A DNA stretch of 64,000 nucleotides, taken from contig NZ_SRSH01000017.1 of NCBI RefSeq assembly GCF_006175985.1, positions 1 through 64,000 of the forward strand. Direction: 5' to 3'. This DNA is from Methylotetracoccus oryzae. GTDB taxonomy: Bacteria > Pseudomonadota > Gammaproteobacteria > Methylococcales > Methylococcaceae. The notes below the pieces were generated by a model. It was not told the DNA's origin and did no database searches. It worked only from the letters and a program-made list of their open reading frames with translations. Positions 26,632-34,787 of the stretch are shown here, one piece after another (position 1 is the stretch's first letter; each line of letters starts with the position of its first letter). Made by a program: the position numbers and the translations under genes.

Positions 26632-26781
26632 AAGCCTCGACTCCGAAATCCAGGGTGACGGGGATGGACCGCACACCGACGAAAAGCTGGCAGAATAACC
26701 GATCAGGCAGGCGGCATGAAACGGGGCGGGCGGCGAAGCGCTGTCGTAAACCCCCCTCGGGATCCGGAGAGTGAAACGATT

Positions 26782-27441
26782 ATGTTCCCGATCGAACGGC
26801 AAAGAACCGCGACACCGACCATCTTCGGCATCGGTCGGAACTATGCCCAGCATGCTCGCGAAATGGGTAATCCGCTGCCGTTGGAACCGGTGGTCTTTCT
26901 GAAACCTGGCGGATCACTGATCGATAGCGGGGGCACCATCGCACTCCCGCCACAGAGCGCCGACGTTCAGCACGAGGTGGAAATTGTCCTGCTGTTGGGC
27001 TCCGGCGGTCGACACTTGTCGGTGGACCAAGCCTGGTCGGCGATCGCGGGCTACGGCGTTGGTATCGACGTCACCGCACGCGATATGCAGCGTGTGGCGC
27101 AAGCGGCCGGAAATCCCTGGTCGATAGCGAAGGGTTTCGACACGTTCGCGCCAGTCAGCAAGTTCGCACCGGCGGCATGTGTACGTGACCCCCTTGACCT
27201 ACGTTTCGAACTGACAGTCAACGGCGAGGTGCGTCAGAGCGGAACCTCTGCCGACATGATCTTCAGCAGCGGGGCATTGGTATCCTACCTGTCATCCATC
27301 TTCACACTGAGGCCAGGAGACCTGGTTTTCACCGGCACACCGGAGGGTGTCGGCCGCATCAATCCGGGCGATCGGCTGGTTGCGAGGTTATCCGATTTCG
27401 ACATTTCGCTCATGGTGGATGCCGCAGTCTCAGCGCCCTAA
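26782..27441 (+). CDS. Fumarylacetoacetate hydrolase-family protein
   Basis: The 219-residue single-domain protein has the FAH fold: IFGIGRNYAQHAREMG at the N-terminus, HEVEIVLLLG with the metal-binding glutamates, GYGVGIDVTARDMQ, a KGFDTFAPVS loop with the catalytic lysine, and FTGTPEGVGRINPGD near the end. Relatives such as YcgM and FAHD1 act as acylpyruvases or oxaloacetate decarboxylases. The first ATG with good family alignment is at 26782; GGAGAG lies about 10 bp upstream. It is monocistronic as far as I can see. Confidence 0.88.
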   Translation: MFPIERQRTATPTIFGIGRNYAQHAREMGNPLPLEPVVFLKPGGSLIDSGGTIALPPQSADVQHEVEIVLLLGSGGRHLSVDQAWSAIAGYGVGIDVTARDMQRVAQAAGNPWSIAKGFDTFAPVSKFAPAACVRDPLDLRFELTVNGEVRQSGTSADMIFSSGALVSYLSSIFTLRPGDLVFTGTPEGVGRINPGDRLVARLSDFDISLMVDAAVSAP

Positions 27442-27512
27442 GCAGCAACCGCTGACCTACGCAAACTCGCTCTACAGCACTGGCACAGGTCGAACGCCCC
27501 AACATCACCAAT

Positions 27513-27551
27513 CTCTTACGGCCTCGCATCGCCACCGCAAGGCCGTAAGAG
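27513..27551. terminator. Perfect 12-bp stem-loop between convergent genes
   Basis: CTCTTACGGCCT at 27513-27524 and AGGCCGTAAGAG at 27540-27551 pair perfectly around a 15-base loop. It lies between the FAH-family gene (plus, ending 27441) and the small membrane gene (minus, ending 27568), where a two-way terminator would be expected. There is no T-run on either side. Confidence 0.5.
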
Positions 27552-27567
27552 GATAATGTCGACGCGA

Positions 27568-27801
27568 TTAGCTCTGTTGTCTCCAGCGATAGTGGACCTC
27601 GCCATCGTCGCAGCGATAGCCCGACCCGTGCCCGATCCGCTCCTTCGCGACACTGACGCAGTGGTGTTTTTGAGCAAACTCCTGCCAATCCGCTTCGCCT
27701 TCCGGCGCGACAAAGATCATGAACGCAACCGCCAAGCCAGCCACGCCAAGCGAGCCGAATGCCAGGATTTCCCAAGGTTTCCAGCCACCCGATTTGAACA
27801 T
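27568..27801 (-). CDS. Small single-pass membrane protein with a Cys-containing C-terminal domain
   Basis: The 77-residue protein has an N-terminal MFKSGGWKPWEILAF, one transmembrane helix (about residues 13-32), then an extracytoplasmic WQEFAQKHHCVSVAKERIGH and GYRCDDGEVHYRW. Short proteins with W-x-x-F-x-x-x-HHC and YRCDDG are common unknowns in proteobacteria, and the two cysteines probably form a disulfide. GGGGAGGA precedes the ATG. Function unknown. Confidence 0.7.
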   Translation of the reverse strand: MFKSGGWKPWEILAFGSLGVAGLAVAFMIFVAPEGEADWQEFAQKHHCVSVAKERIGHGSGYRCDDGEVHYRWRQQS

Positions 27802-28100
27802 CCGCAGTCCTCCCCAGTTACTTGTTGCTGCCTAAACGACTTGGGCAAACGGCACTCGCGGCTTCGGAACCCGAATCGCTTCGCCTGATAACGTCGCCCA
27901 ATCGGCAACGGGTCTGCACCCGTACCATGCATTAGACACTCCACCGCGGATTTTGTTTACATCCCCGCTGGGTTTTTGGGTGCGGAGCCTTCTGATCGGC
28001 GGCAAGCCTACCGCAAGGACACCAGATGTGGGGTAGGCACCCATCAATGGGGAGCACAGGTCGATCGCCGGTACCGGACCGACAATCGAGCGGCACCTGC
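27802..28100. other. Gene-free stretch before the sulfotransferase
   Basis: About 300 bp with short open frames only. The ribosome site of the small membrane gene lies at its left edge. I see no terminator with a T-run at the end of the sulfotransferase gene. Confidence 0.4.
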
Positions 28101-28940
28101 CTACTTGGAAGCCCTCCAAAGCGACAGATCGCGACCGATCACGTCTTGCGTCCTGTCTATGACCTCTTTAAATCGGATCTGCGCCTCCGCCCTCTCTTCC
28201 GGCGTCAGTTTCACTGCCTTCAGGTTTGCCTTGCGGAGCCCGCTCAAGGACTTAACGATGAAACTGGGGAAATAGGTCTTGAGCCGGCGCACTGTTCGAT
28301 TGTTCAACACCTTGAACAATAATTTGTTTTTCGGCACACCACCCGGATTGAAAATGGCGGATACATCCGGAGTGAAATCAGGATCAACTTCCAGAAACTC
28401 GAACAACTCTTTTACGACGCCGCTGGCGTCCTTGACCATTTCTTCGAAAAGAACCACTTTGATCTGTTCCTTCGGAAACAGGCTGTAGTAGCGCTCGAGG
28501 TGAGGGGCATAACCTCCTCGCAGGCGCGGCTCTGATTCCAGCGCTTGAAGAAAGGTCATCCCTTTGAAAAGGCCATGCTCTCGCTGCCGCATCTGATACA
28601 GTGAATACGCTCTGTCGACAGGGTTGCGCAAGGAGGCGATCAACTTCGCGTGGGGAATGAGATTTTTGATCGCCGTTGCCGCGTGTGGGACCATGAGATA
28701 GTGTGGCGAAGCCTCACCAATGGCCGTCTCGGTCGTGACTTCATCGAAGAGACTCTCGTATTCTTCGAGTGTCTTGACGTCGATCCGGATACGGCCATCG
28801 TCCGTTCCGTCGTAACAGAAAAATCGCGCCTCCTTCAACTTTGTCGGCATGAACACGGCAGGATGCTGATTGAGGTACCGATAAAGGGAACTGGTACCGC
28901 ACTTTACATCGCCGATAATAAGAAAGTTTGGCAACGTCAT
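28101..28940 (-). CDS. PAPS-dependent sulfotransferase domain protein
   Basis: The 279-residue protein is a single-domain sulfotransferase, related to heparan- and lipooligosaccharide-type enzymes that sulfate carbohydrates. The 5'-phosphosulfate loop is IIGDVKCGTSSLYRYL near the N-terminus, and the 3'-phosphate site is ASLRNPVDRAYSLY at about 105-118. There is no signal peptide, so it acts in the cytosol on a sugar or small molecule. The start is the ATG at 28940, giving MTLPNFLIIG. The gene is clearly more AT-rich than the core genes around it, and no sugar genes accompany it. It is probably recently acquired. Confidence 0.85.
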   Translation of the reverse strand: MTLPNFLIIGDVKCGTSSLYRYLNQHPAVFMPTKLKEARFFCYDGTDDGRIRIDVKTLEEYESLFDEVTTETAIGEASPHYLMVPHAATAIKNLIPHAKLIASLRNPVDRAYSLYQMRQREHGLFKGMTFLQALESEPRLRGGYAPHLERYYSLFPKEQIKVVLFEEMVKDASGVVKELFEFLEVDPDFTPDVSAIFNPGGVPKNKLLFKVLNNRTVRRLKTYFPSFIVKSLSGLRKANLKAVKLTPEERAEAQIRFKEVIDRTQDVIGRDLSLWRASK

Positions 28941-29952
28941 GTAATTGGTTTCACTCCGTCTTTTCACCAATGGACAGGCTTGGAATACCGATAAGACCCC
29001 TCTGACCAAAAACCACGATGGCTTAGGTCAAAGTTCTCCGAAAAGGAGCCTCGATAACAGTCAATTCCGGAAATCACATGATCCGACACGTCCGCCCTTG
29101 GCCCCAGTGTCGCCCAATGAGAAGGCATGGGTCAGATGCGCCAATCGCCGATCCGCGACTAAGGCCAGCCAGCTAGGGCGGGTGAGCCGCAGCGCGGCTC
29201 TGGACTCGAACGCGAGTTTGCGTTTCCGGGCTTTGGTCGGCGATTAGCATACGCAAGTCGCGCTGGAGCGGCAAACCGGGCATCTGCGAAAACGATGTCC
29301 GCAGCACGGAGCGTCGGAGTCAGGAGACCAGACCCAGAGGGTTGAAGCATCGACGAACCGACCGCGAGACGGCTGCCGCGTTCACGGAGTGGAGCGGGCG
29401 ACCGCATCATCGACGCGTTCACCGCAGTCGCGGCGCTGTTCTCGGGAAGCGCAACAAAGGCCTTCACGGCAATGAACAAAACCGGGAAGGCAGGGGAGCA
29501 ATTTCACCTCACCTGACCTCACGCGTAAGGCCTGGCTCAGGCACCGATCATGGAAACTCATCCCCGCAGCCTGGGAAGCCCCTGAAAAATCCGGGGCTCC
29601 ATGGAAAATTCCTACTGGCGAGCGCGAACGCGAGCCAGACATCGGCCCCGACAAAGGCGCGCTTTCGCGTCGGCGCTGCCTCCGGGGGATTGCCGGGCCC
29701 GATCATCTGGCATAAGTCGCGAGGCCGGCAGCGGTACTGGGCGAGCAACGCGCCACAACACCGATGGGAGCCCTCCGGCCTCGCAGGATTATCGGTGTAT
29801 GAAAGTAGCAACGAGCAGCCGGCAGGCAGCCGATCCCGCTGCCCGCTTGAGAGGTTGCTCTATTGAAAAGTGTCACGGAAGGAGGACACGAGCCTGGACG
29901 GCTCGTCCAGCAACAGTCGAGGTCACGGGAAACCCGTTCGCCAACTACTAAG
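28941..29952. other. Roughly 1-kb region without a convincing gene
   Basis: Several frames are open here on both strands, but none has a good ribosome site plus a recognisable domain. One plus-strand frame ending about 29518 reads DAFTAVAALFSGSATKAF and could be a decayed remnant. The base composition shifts from AT-rich near the sulfotransferase to GC-rich after 29150. I read it as a junction or a decayed accessory segment. Confidence 0.4.
29894..29910 (-). terminator. Possible terminator hairpin after the small Cys-rich gene
   Basis: CTGGACG, loop GCT and CGTCCAG form a perfect 7-bp stem 43 bp past the stop of the minus-strand gene at 29953. An alternative pairing CGAGCC/GGCTCG overlaps it. 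No T-run follows. Confidence 0.3.
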
Positions 29953-30333
29953 TTATCCCTTTCCTGGAAAAAGACCCACCGACCCCGGTTTGAGTCGTTT
30001 GCACGACACGACCACATCCTCAACATGGCATTGGTACTTTCCCTTGTCCGCGCCGCCACATTCCTCACAGACCAATTTACCCGTGTCCTTCTTTTCGGAC
30101 ACATGCCAGCCATAACCCTGAGACTCGCAGAAGATCTTGGCATGTTTATCGATGTTATAGGCATCGACAGCAGCCGATTCGGCTTCCGTTTGTACCTTGC
30201 ATCGATTAGCGGGAAGCGTATTGCCCATCAGATCCCGAAATACATACTCCGAGGCCGACGCCGCTCCCGAGATTCCGAAAATCAGGACGACTGCAGATAT
30301 GCCGATTGAATTCCATCTAAATATCATGTTCAT
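29953..30333 (-). CDS. Small exported cysteine-containing protein, unknown function
   Basis: The 126-residue product has a signal peptide MNMIFRWNSIGISAVVLIFG followed by an ASAS cleavage site. The mature part holds a RCKVQTEAESAAVDAY segment and cysteines in IFCESQGYGW, LVCEECGG, KYQCHV and VVSCKRL, suggesting disulfides or a small metal site. I do not recognise a family. Composition is AT-richer than average, like the sulfotransferase gene. The start at 30333 is chosen for the signal peptide; an ATG two codons later is equally possible. Confidence 0.6.
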   Translation of the reverse strand: MNMIFRWNSIGISAVVLIFGISGAASASEYVFRDLMGNTLPANRCKVQTEAESAAVDAYNIDKHAKIFCESQGYGWHVSEKKDTGKLVCEECGGADKGKYQCHVEDVVVSCKRLKPGSVGLFPGKG

Positions 30334-30393
30334 GGCACTTATTGCTCTTAGGAAGGAACAGCCCAATCGAATTAATCATCACCGAAACCTTGC

Positions 30394-30582
30394 TCAATTC
30401 AAGACGCGAATATTCATTTTCGCGGCTTCCTCACTCAACTGAGCTCGAATCGGGTCGTATTTGTCGTTCTCGCTGAGCTTGACCATGGCGATTATCCCAA
30501 CCAGGGCTATGGTCACGCAGACCACATAGAGCCAGAAATAATCCCTTTCTCCAGTGGGTTCTTGAATCTGCTGAATACTCAT
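30394..30582 (-). CDS. Small single-pass membrane protein, unknown
   Basis: The 62-residue protein starts MSIQQIQEPTGERDYFWLYV, has one transmembrane helix at about residues 16-37, and ends in a charged segment KLSENDKYDPIRAQLSEEAA. GGAG lies 9 bp before the ATG at 30582, which supports a real gene. It is upstream of the exported Cys-rich gene in the same direction, 60 bp apart, so the two may be cotranscribed. No function can be assigned. Confidence 0.55.
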   Translation of the reverse strand: MSIQQIQEPTGERDYFWLYVVCVTIALVGIIAMVKLSENDKYDPIRAQLSEEAAKMNIRVLN

Positions 30583-30605
30583 ATCATGCTTCTCCGCGTT
30601 CTTTG

Positions 30606-30629
30606 GACCCCGTGGGGTCGTATTTTTTT
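30606..30629 (+). terminator. Intrinsic terminator on the plus strand with no annotated gene upstream
   Basis: GACCCC at 30606-30611 pairs with GGGGTC at 30614-30619, followed by GTA and seven T residues at 30623-30629. This is the clearest intrinsic terminator in the window. No plus-strand gene lies between 27441 and here, so it would end an unannotated plus-strand RNA antisense to the small genes at 29953-30582. On the minus strand it lies in the leader of the 62-residue gene. Confidence 0.5.
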
Positions 30630-30989
30630 GGCGAGACCCGGACCGAGCGGCTGGATGTGCATCCGTCTCGGTCCTCGTTCGGACCGACACCCAAGGCACG
30701 TCGTATCGATCCGATAGTTTCGAGTCTAAACGCTACCAGCGAAACTTGTCAACCTGCACGCGGACCTTTGCAGATCTGCTCCAACATCCGCCTCAAACGC
30801 CGCTCCGGCGCGAGCATTGCGCTGCCAAACAGTGTCCCGCACATCCCCACGACCAAGCGGGATGCGATCTGGACTACACTGAGGCCATGGCTGACACCGC
30901 GCGCCTGAGCCGAGTCGGCGCGTTCGGGAAGACACCCACAGCACCGCATCCACGACTCTCATCGCAAAAACCCACGACGCGGGCGCTCC
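30630..30989. other. Intergenic region before the CaCA exchanger gene
   Basis: The 360 bp between the terminator and the exchanger gene have no gene I can support. It should contain the exchanger promoter and that of the divergent small membrane gene, but no box stands out clearly. Confidence 0.4.
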
Positions 30990-32045
30990 GTGAATAAACA
31001 AGTCCTGCTGATCTTCGTACCGATCGCGCTTGCCCTCGACTGGGCGCAAGCGAGCCCGACCCTGGTGTTTGCTGCGACGGCGCTGGCGCTCATTCCACTC
31101 ATCGGTCTGATGAGCAAGGCCACCGAGCAGCTAAGCGGCTATGTCAGCCCGGCGACAGGCGGCCTGCTCACCGCCTCTCTCGGTAACCTGCCGGACCTGA
31201 TCATCGGACTGTTCGCACTGCAGAAAGGGCTGCACGAAGTGGTCAAGGCGTCGATCAGCGGAGCGATCCTCGCCAACATTCTCTTCACGCTGGGACTCGC
31301 GATCTTTGTCGGCGGCCTTCGCCACTCGACGCTCAAATTCGATCCGAGTGCTGCAGGCCTGAATGCCGGAATGCTGCAGCTTGCTGCGGTCGCGTTGTTG
31401 ATTCCGGCGATTTTCAACGTCTCGGTGCAACAGACCGAGGAAGATTTGAGCCTCGAGATCGCCGTACTGCTGTTCTTGGTCTATCTGGCGGGCTTGATCT
31501 ATACGTTCACGCGCTCTGCGCAGAACGGGCAGGGGACCACCTTGACGGTAGACCAGCGCAACGGCAGCAAGCCTGCCGAGTGGTCACAGCGGCAAAGCCT
31601 CAAGGTTCTCGGACTGTCAACGGGCGCCCTCGCGGTGCTCAGCGAAACCCTCACCGACGCGATCGAGCCGATGGCCGCGCAACTGGGCCTGACCCCGATG
31701 TTTGCCGGGATCATCCTGCTGGCGCTGGTTGGCAGCATCGCCGAATTGTCGAATGCCATCGTGTTCGCTCGCCGCGACCAGTTGGACGCGACCCTCAACA
31801 TCGCCGTCGGTGCGAGCCTGCAGACTGCCTTGTTCGTCGCCCCCGTCCTCGTCTTCGCGAGCTATGCCTTCGGCCGCCAGCCGCTGGATCTGCTGTTCTC
31901 GCAGTTCGAAATCGCTGCAGTCGTCCTAGGCACCTTCATCGCATTGCGTGTTCTGGCCAATGGCGAGACCAACTGGATCGAGGGCGTGATGGCCGTGGTG
32001 GTGTATCTGATGCTCGGCTATGCGTTCTATTGCATACCCGGCTGA
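30990..32045 (+). CDS. CaCA/CAX-family cation-proton exchanger with altered signature motifs
   Basis: The 351-residue inner-membrane protein has about eleven hydrophobic helices in two homologous halves, as in Ca2+/H+ exchangers. The first repeat reads SLGNLPDLIIGLFALQKGL, where CAX proteins usually have GNATELI; the second reads GSIAELSNAIVFARR, where GNAAEH is usual. So one acidic residue is Asp for Glu and one Asn is Ser. LNIAVGASLQTALFVAPVLV is fully typical. The ion may therefore differ from calcium. A GTG at 30990 is the only sensible start, and its ribosome site is weak. Confidence 0.82.
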   Translation: MNKQVLLIFVPIALALDWAQASPTLVFAATALALIPLIGLMSKATEQLSGYVSPATGGLLTASLGNLPDLIIGLFALQKGLHEVVKASISGAILANILFTLGLAIFVGGLRHSTLKFDPSAAGLNAGMLQLAAVALLIPAIFNVSVQQTEEDLSLEIAVLLFLVYLAGLIYTFTRSAQNGQGTTLTVDQRNGSKPAEWSQRQSLKVLGLSTGALAVLSETLTDAIEPMAAQLGLTPMFAGIILLALVGSIAELSNAIVFARRDQLDATLNIAVGASLQTALFVAPVLVFASYAFGRQPLDLLFSQFEIAAVVLGTFIALRVLANGETNWIEGVMAVVVYLMLGYAFYCIPG

Positions 32046-32055
32046 AAAGAACGGA

Positions 32056-32895
32056 TCAAGTTCCGGTGTCAATGGCGCCGCGCTGCGCAGCCGCCGCGAG
32101 TTCGGCCAGTTCCGTGTCGGTGAAACCTGCCTCACGGCGGGCCTCGAGATTGTAGGGACCGCGGAGTTCCCCCCGCAGATGAAGCCGCAACTGACGGCGG
32201 TACTCGTCCTCCGGTGCGACGCCGCGCTGCTCGCACACCCAGCGGAACCAGCGGCTGCCGAGGGCGACGTGCCCGACCTCATCGCGCAGGATCACCTTGA
32301 GGACTTCGCAGCTTTCGACGTCACCGACCTGCGCGAGCCGGGCGATCAGGCCCGGCGTCACATCCAGTCCACGCGCCTCCATGCCGCGCGGCACCAGCGC
32401 GAGGCGAGCCGCCAGATCATGCGCGGTGTCCGCGGCGACGTCCCAGAGGCCCCGATGCGCCGGAAGGTCACCATATTCGGCGCCGAGCGCGTTGAGACGT
32501 CGACGGATCAACTCGAAGTGTTCCGCCTCCTCTCCGGCGACCCGCAGCCAATCGCGATAGAACGGGTCAGGCAGACCTCGGAAGCGGTACAGAAGATCCC
32601 AGGCCAGCGAAACGGCCGTGAACTCGATATGGGCCACGGCATGCAACAGGGCGATCCGGCCTGAAGCGGCCTGCAGGTTGCGGCGGGGCAATTGCCGGGG
32701 ATCGACCAAGTTCGGACGATCCGGGAATCTGACGAAAGTGATCGGCGCGGGAGGTCGCCCGCCGTCGGCGCCATCGGTCGGGGGCCCATCGAGGAAACCG
32801 CGCACGGCCAGTCGTGTCTCGGCAATCCTGGCATCAACCGATGCGGCGGTGAGGACCCGTTCCGCGGCTTCGAAAACCGATCGGGGTACGTTCAT
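32056..32895 (-). CDS. DUF455-family ferritin-like protein
   Basis: The 279-residue protein is a DUF455 member. The ferritin-like diiron ligands are visible: HAVAHIEFTAVSLAWD, VAGEEAEHFELI and LRDEVGHVALGSRWF supply the repeated Glu and His residues. An N-terminal FVRFPDRPNLVDPR segment is also conserved. The family is related to MiaE-like tRNA hydroxylases, but its substrate is not settled. It follows tpiA on the minus strand 120 bp away. Confidence 0.85.
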   Translation of the reverse strand: MNVPRSVFEAAERVLTAASVDARIAETRLAVRGFLDGPPTDGADGGRPPAPITFVRFPDRPNLVDPRQLPRRNLQAASGRIALLHAVAHIEFTAVSLAWDLLYRFRGLPDPFYRDWLRVAGEEAEHFELIRRRLNALGAEYGDLPAHRGLWDVAADTAHDLAARLALVPRGMEARGLDVTPGLIARLAQVGDVESCEVLKVILRDEVGHVALGSRWFRWVCEQRGVAPEDEYRRQLRLHLRGELRGPYNLEARREAGFTDTELAELAAAAQRGAIDTGT

Positions 32896-33015
32896 GCGTG
32901 CCGGGTGAACGGCGTTTTCTGCTGAGTGGCAACTGGACGCCGTGGAGCGGCGCGAGACCGACAGCCCGGGCTACATGAGCCAAGGCTGCCGGATATTGCT
33001 GCGAGGACGAAGGCT

Positions 33016-33765
33016 TTAGAACGCCTTGACGATCCCGATGAAATCACCTGCCTCGAGCGATGCGCCGCCGATCAGGCCGCCATCGACGTCCGGATTCGCG
33101 AACAGCTCACCTGCATTGGACGGTTTGCAGCTGCCGCCGTACAGGATCGAGATCTCGTTGGCGACGGCCGCACCGTACTTCTCGGCCAGAACGCCGCGGA
33201 TGTAGTGATGCATTTCCTGCGCCTGATCGGATGTCGCGGTGACACCGGTGCCGATTGCCCAGACCGGCTCGTAGGCGATCACGATGCGGGAGAACTGCTC
33301 TGCCGAAAGATGGAACAACGCATCGGCCAATTGGGTCTTGACCACGCCGAGATGCAGGTTCTGTTCCCGTTCGCTGAGAACTTCGCCGCAGCAGAAGATG
33401 GGCGTCAGACCGTTTGCCAGCGCCAGATCGACCTTCTTCGCGAGAATGGCATCGGTTTCACCGTAGTATGCCCGACGCTCGGAATGGCCGAGGATCACAT
33501 ACTCGATTCCCGCCGACTTCAGCATCGCGGCGGATACTTCCCCGGTATAGGCCCCGCTGCTCTCGGCGGCGCAGTTCTGGGCGGCAATCGAAACCGTCTT
33601 GAGCACCTTCTTGACCTCGGTCAGGTGCAGGAACGGGGGCGCCACGACCACCTGTGCTCCGCCGCTCAGTGCGGAGGCCATCTGCTCCACGGTCTGCGCC
33701 AGAGCCACGCCTTCCTGAAGGGTCTTGTTCATCTTCCAGTTGCCAGCGACGATTTTCTTTCTCAT
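33016..33765 (-). CDS. tpiA: Triose-phosphate isomerase
   Basis: The 249-residue TIM-barrel enzyme interconverts glyceraldehyde-3-phosphate and dihydroxyacetone phosphate. NWKMNK carries the catalytic Lys, ILGHSERR the His, [13 protein letters not shown] the Glu and loop 6, and LYGGS the phosphate loop. Length is normal. The start is the ATG at 33765 ([13 protein letters not shown]). In many relatives secG and nuo genes follow; here the order is different. It diverges from a transaldolase-family aldolase gene. Confidence 0.97.
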   Translation of the reverse strand: MRKKIVAGNWKMNKTLQEGVALAQTVEQMASALSGGAQVVVAPPFLHLTEVKKVLKTVSIAAQNCAAESSGAYTGEVSAAMLKSAGIEYVILGHSERRAYYGETDAILAKKVDLALANGLTPIFCCGEVLSEREQNLHLGVVKTQLADALFHLSAEQFSRIVIAYEPVWAIGTGVTATSDQAQEMHHYIRGVLAEKYGAAVANEISILYGGSCKPSNAGELFANPDVDGGLIGGASLEAGDFIGIVKAF

Positions 33766-33959
33766 GCGATTTTTCCATTGAGTAGAAGGAATTGCGGCAG
33801 GGCGGGCGCCGCGACCAGCCGGCAAAGATGCGCTCGCGCCGGTTGCTTGTCAACCGGCAACGAGGCGCCCCGGACCGCCGCCGGCGCTGGATTTGCCGGC
33901 GTTGCCCCCGTTACACTGAAGTGTCGAAATCACACCACCTATCTCGCCAGGAGCATCGC

Positions 33960-34598
33960 ATGGCCCTGTTTCTCGATTCTGCCAGCGCGGACGACGCGCG
34001 CATCGCGATGACACTCGGCTTCGTCGCCGGCATCACGACCAATCCGACCTTGATGGCCGGTGTACCCGGACATCCGGAGAACATCGTGACCGAACTGGCC
34101 GACATCTGCCCGGGCCCCGTGTTCTATCAACTGACCGGAGTCAGCGTGGAGGAACGGGAAGCCGAAGGCCAACGCCTCTTGGAGCGCCGTCCGAACATCG
34201 CCCTGAAGATCCCGATGACGACCGAGAATCTGGCCTTGGCGGCCCGATTCGCGCGCGCCGGGGCGAAAGTCGGCATGACCGCCAGCTACAGTGCCGCACA
34301 GACGTATCTCACCTGCGAAGCGGGCGTCACCTACTCGATCGCTTATGTGAATCGGAGCACCCGCCTGCAAGGCGATGGGCTGGCCCTGGTCACTGCAATG
34401 CGCGATGTGATCGACGCCTGCGACACATCGACCACGCTGATGGTCGCGAGCCTCAAGTCCGCCGCCGAGGTGGTGCAGTCCGTCATCGCCGGGGCTCATC
34501 ACGTGACGATTCCCCTGCCCTTGCTGCTGGAACTCGGCAATCATCCACTGTCCGATCAAGCCATCGAAGACTTTGCCCGGTCGGCCGCGCCCCGCTGA
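33960..34598 (+). CDS. Transaldolase / fructose-6-phosphate aldolase family protein
   Basis: The 212-residue protein is the short FSA/TalC type of class I aldolase. FLDSASADDAR, GFVAGITTNPTLM and K83 in IALKIPMT (the Schiff-base lysine) are clear, followed by GMTASYSAAQTYLT. Such enzymes exchange dihydroxyacetone units between sugar phosphates or cleave fructose-6-phosphate. Beside tpiA, and in a C1-using organism, it may feed the ribulose monophosphate or Calvin rearrangements. Full-length transaldolase is about 320 residues, so this is not TalB. The ATG at 33960 gives the family N-terminus. Confidence 0.87.
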   Translation: MALFLDSASADDARIAMTLGFVAGITTNPTLMAGVPGHPENIVTELADICPGPVFYQLTGVSVEEREAEGQRLLERRPNIALKIPMTTENLALAARFARAGAKVGMTASYSAAQTYLTCEAGVTYSIAYVNRSTRLQGDGLALVTAMRDVIDACDTSTTLMVASLKSAAEVVQSVIAGAHHVTIPLPLLLELGNHPLSDQAIEDFARSAAPR

Positions 34599-34787
34599 AC
34601 GGGGCTCGCACCGCCGGCCCGGAATACGCGCTGACCGCTCAGACGGATGCCCCGGACACAGACGATGCGGCCGCCATTGTGTTACTGTCTACGGGGTTTT
34701 GCCCCAAAATACGGCTGACCGACCGACTCCGCCCCGACCTTAAACCGGACATCCCACGGAACTGTCCGCTGCGCGCGTGATTTCCCT

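Noticed and set aside
29159-29866. Long overlapping frames on both strands in the 29 kb region
   Set aside because: No recognisable domain, no ribosome site, and low-complexity Arg/Ala/Pro-rich translations; left as a gene-free stretch.
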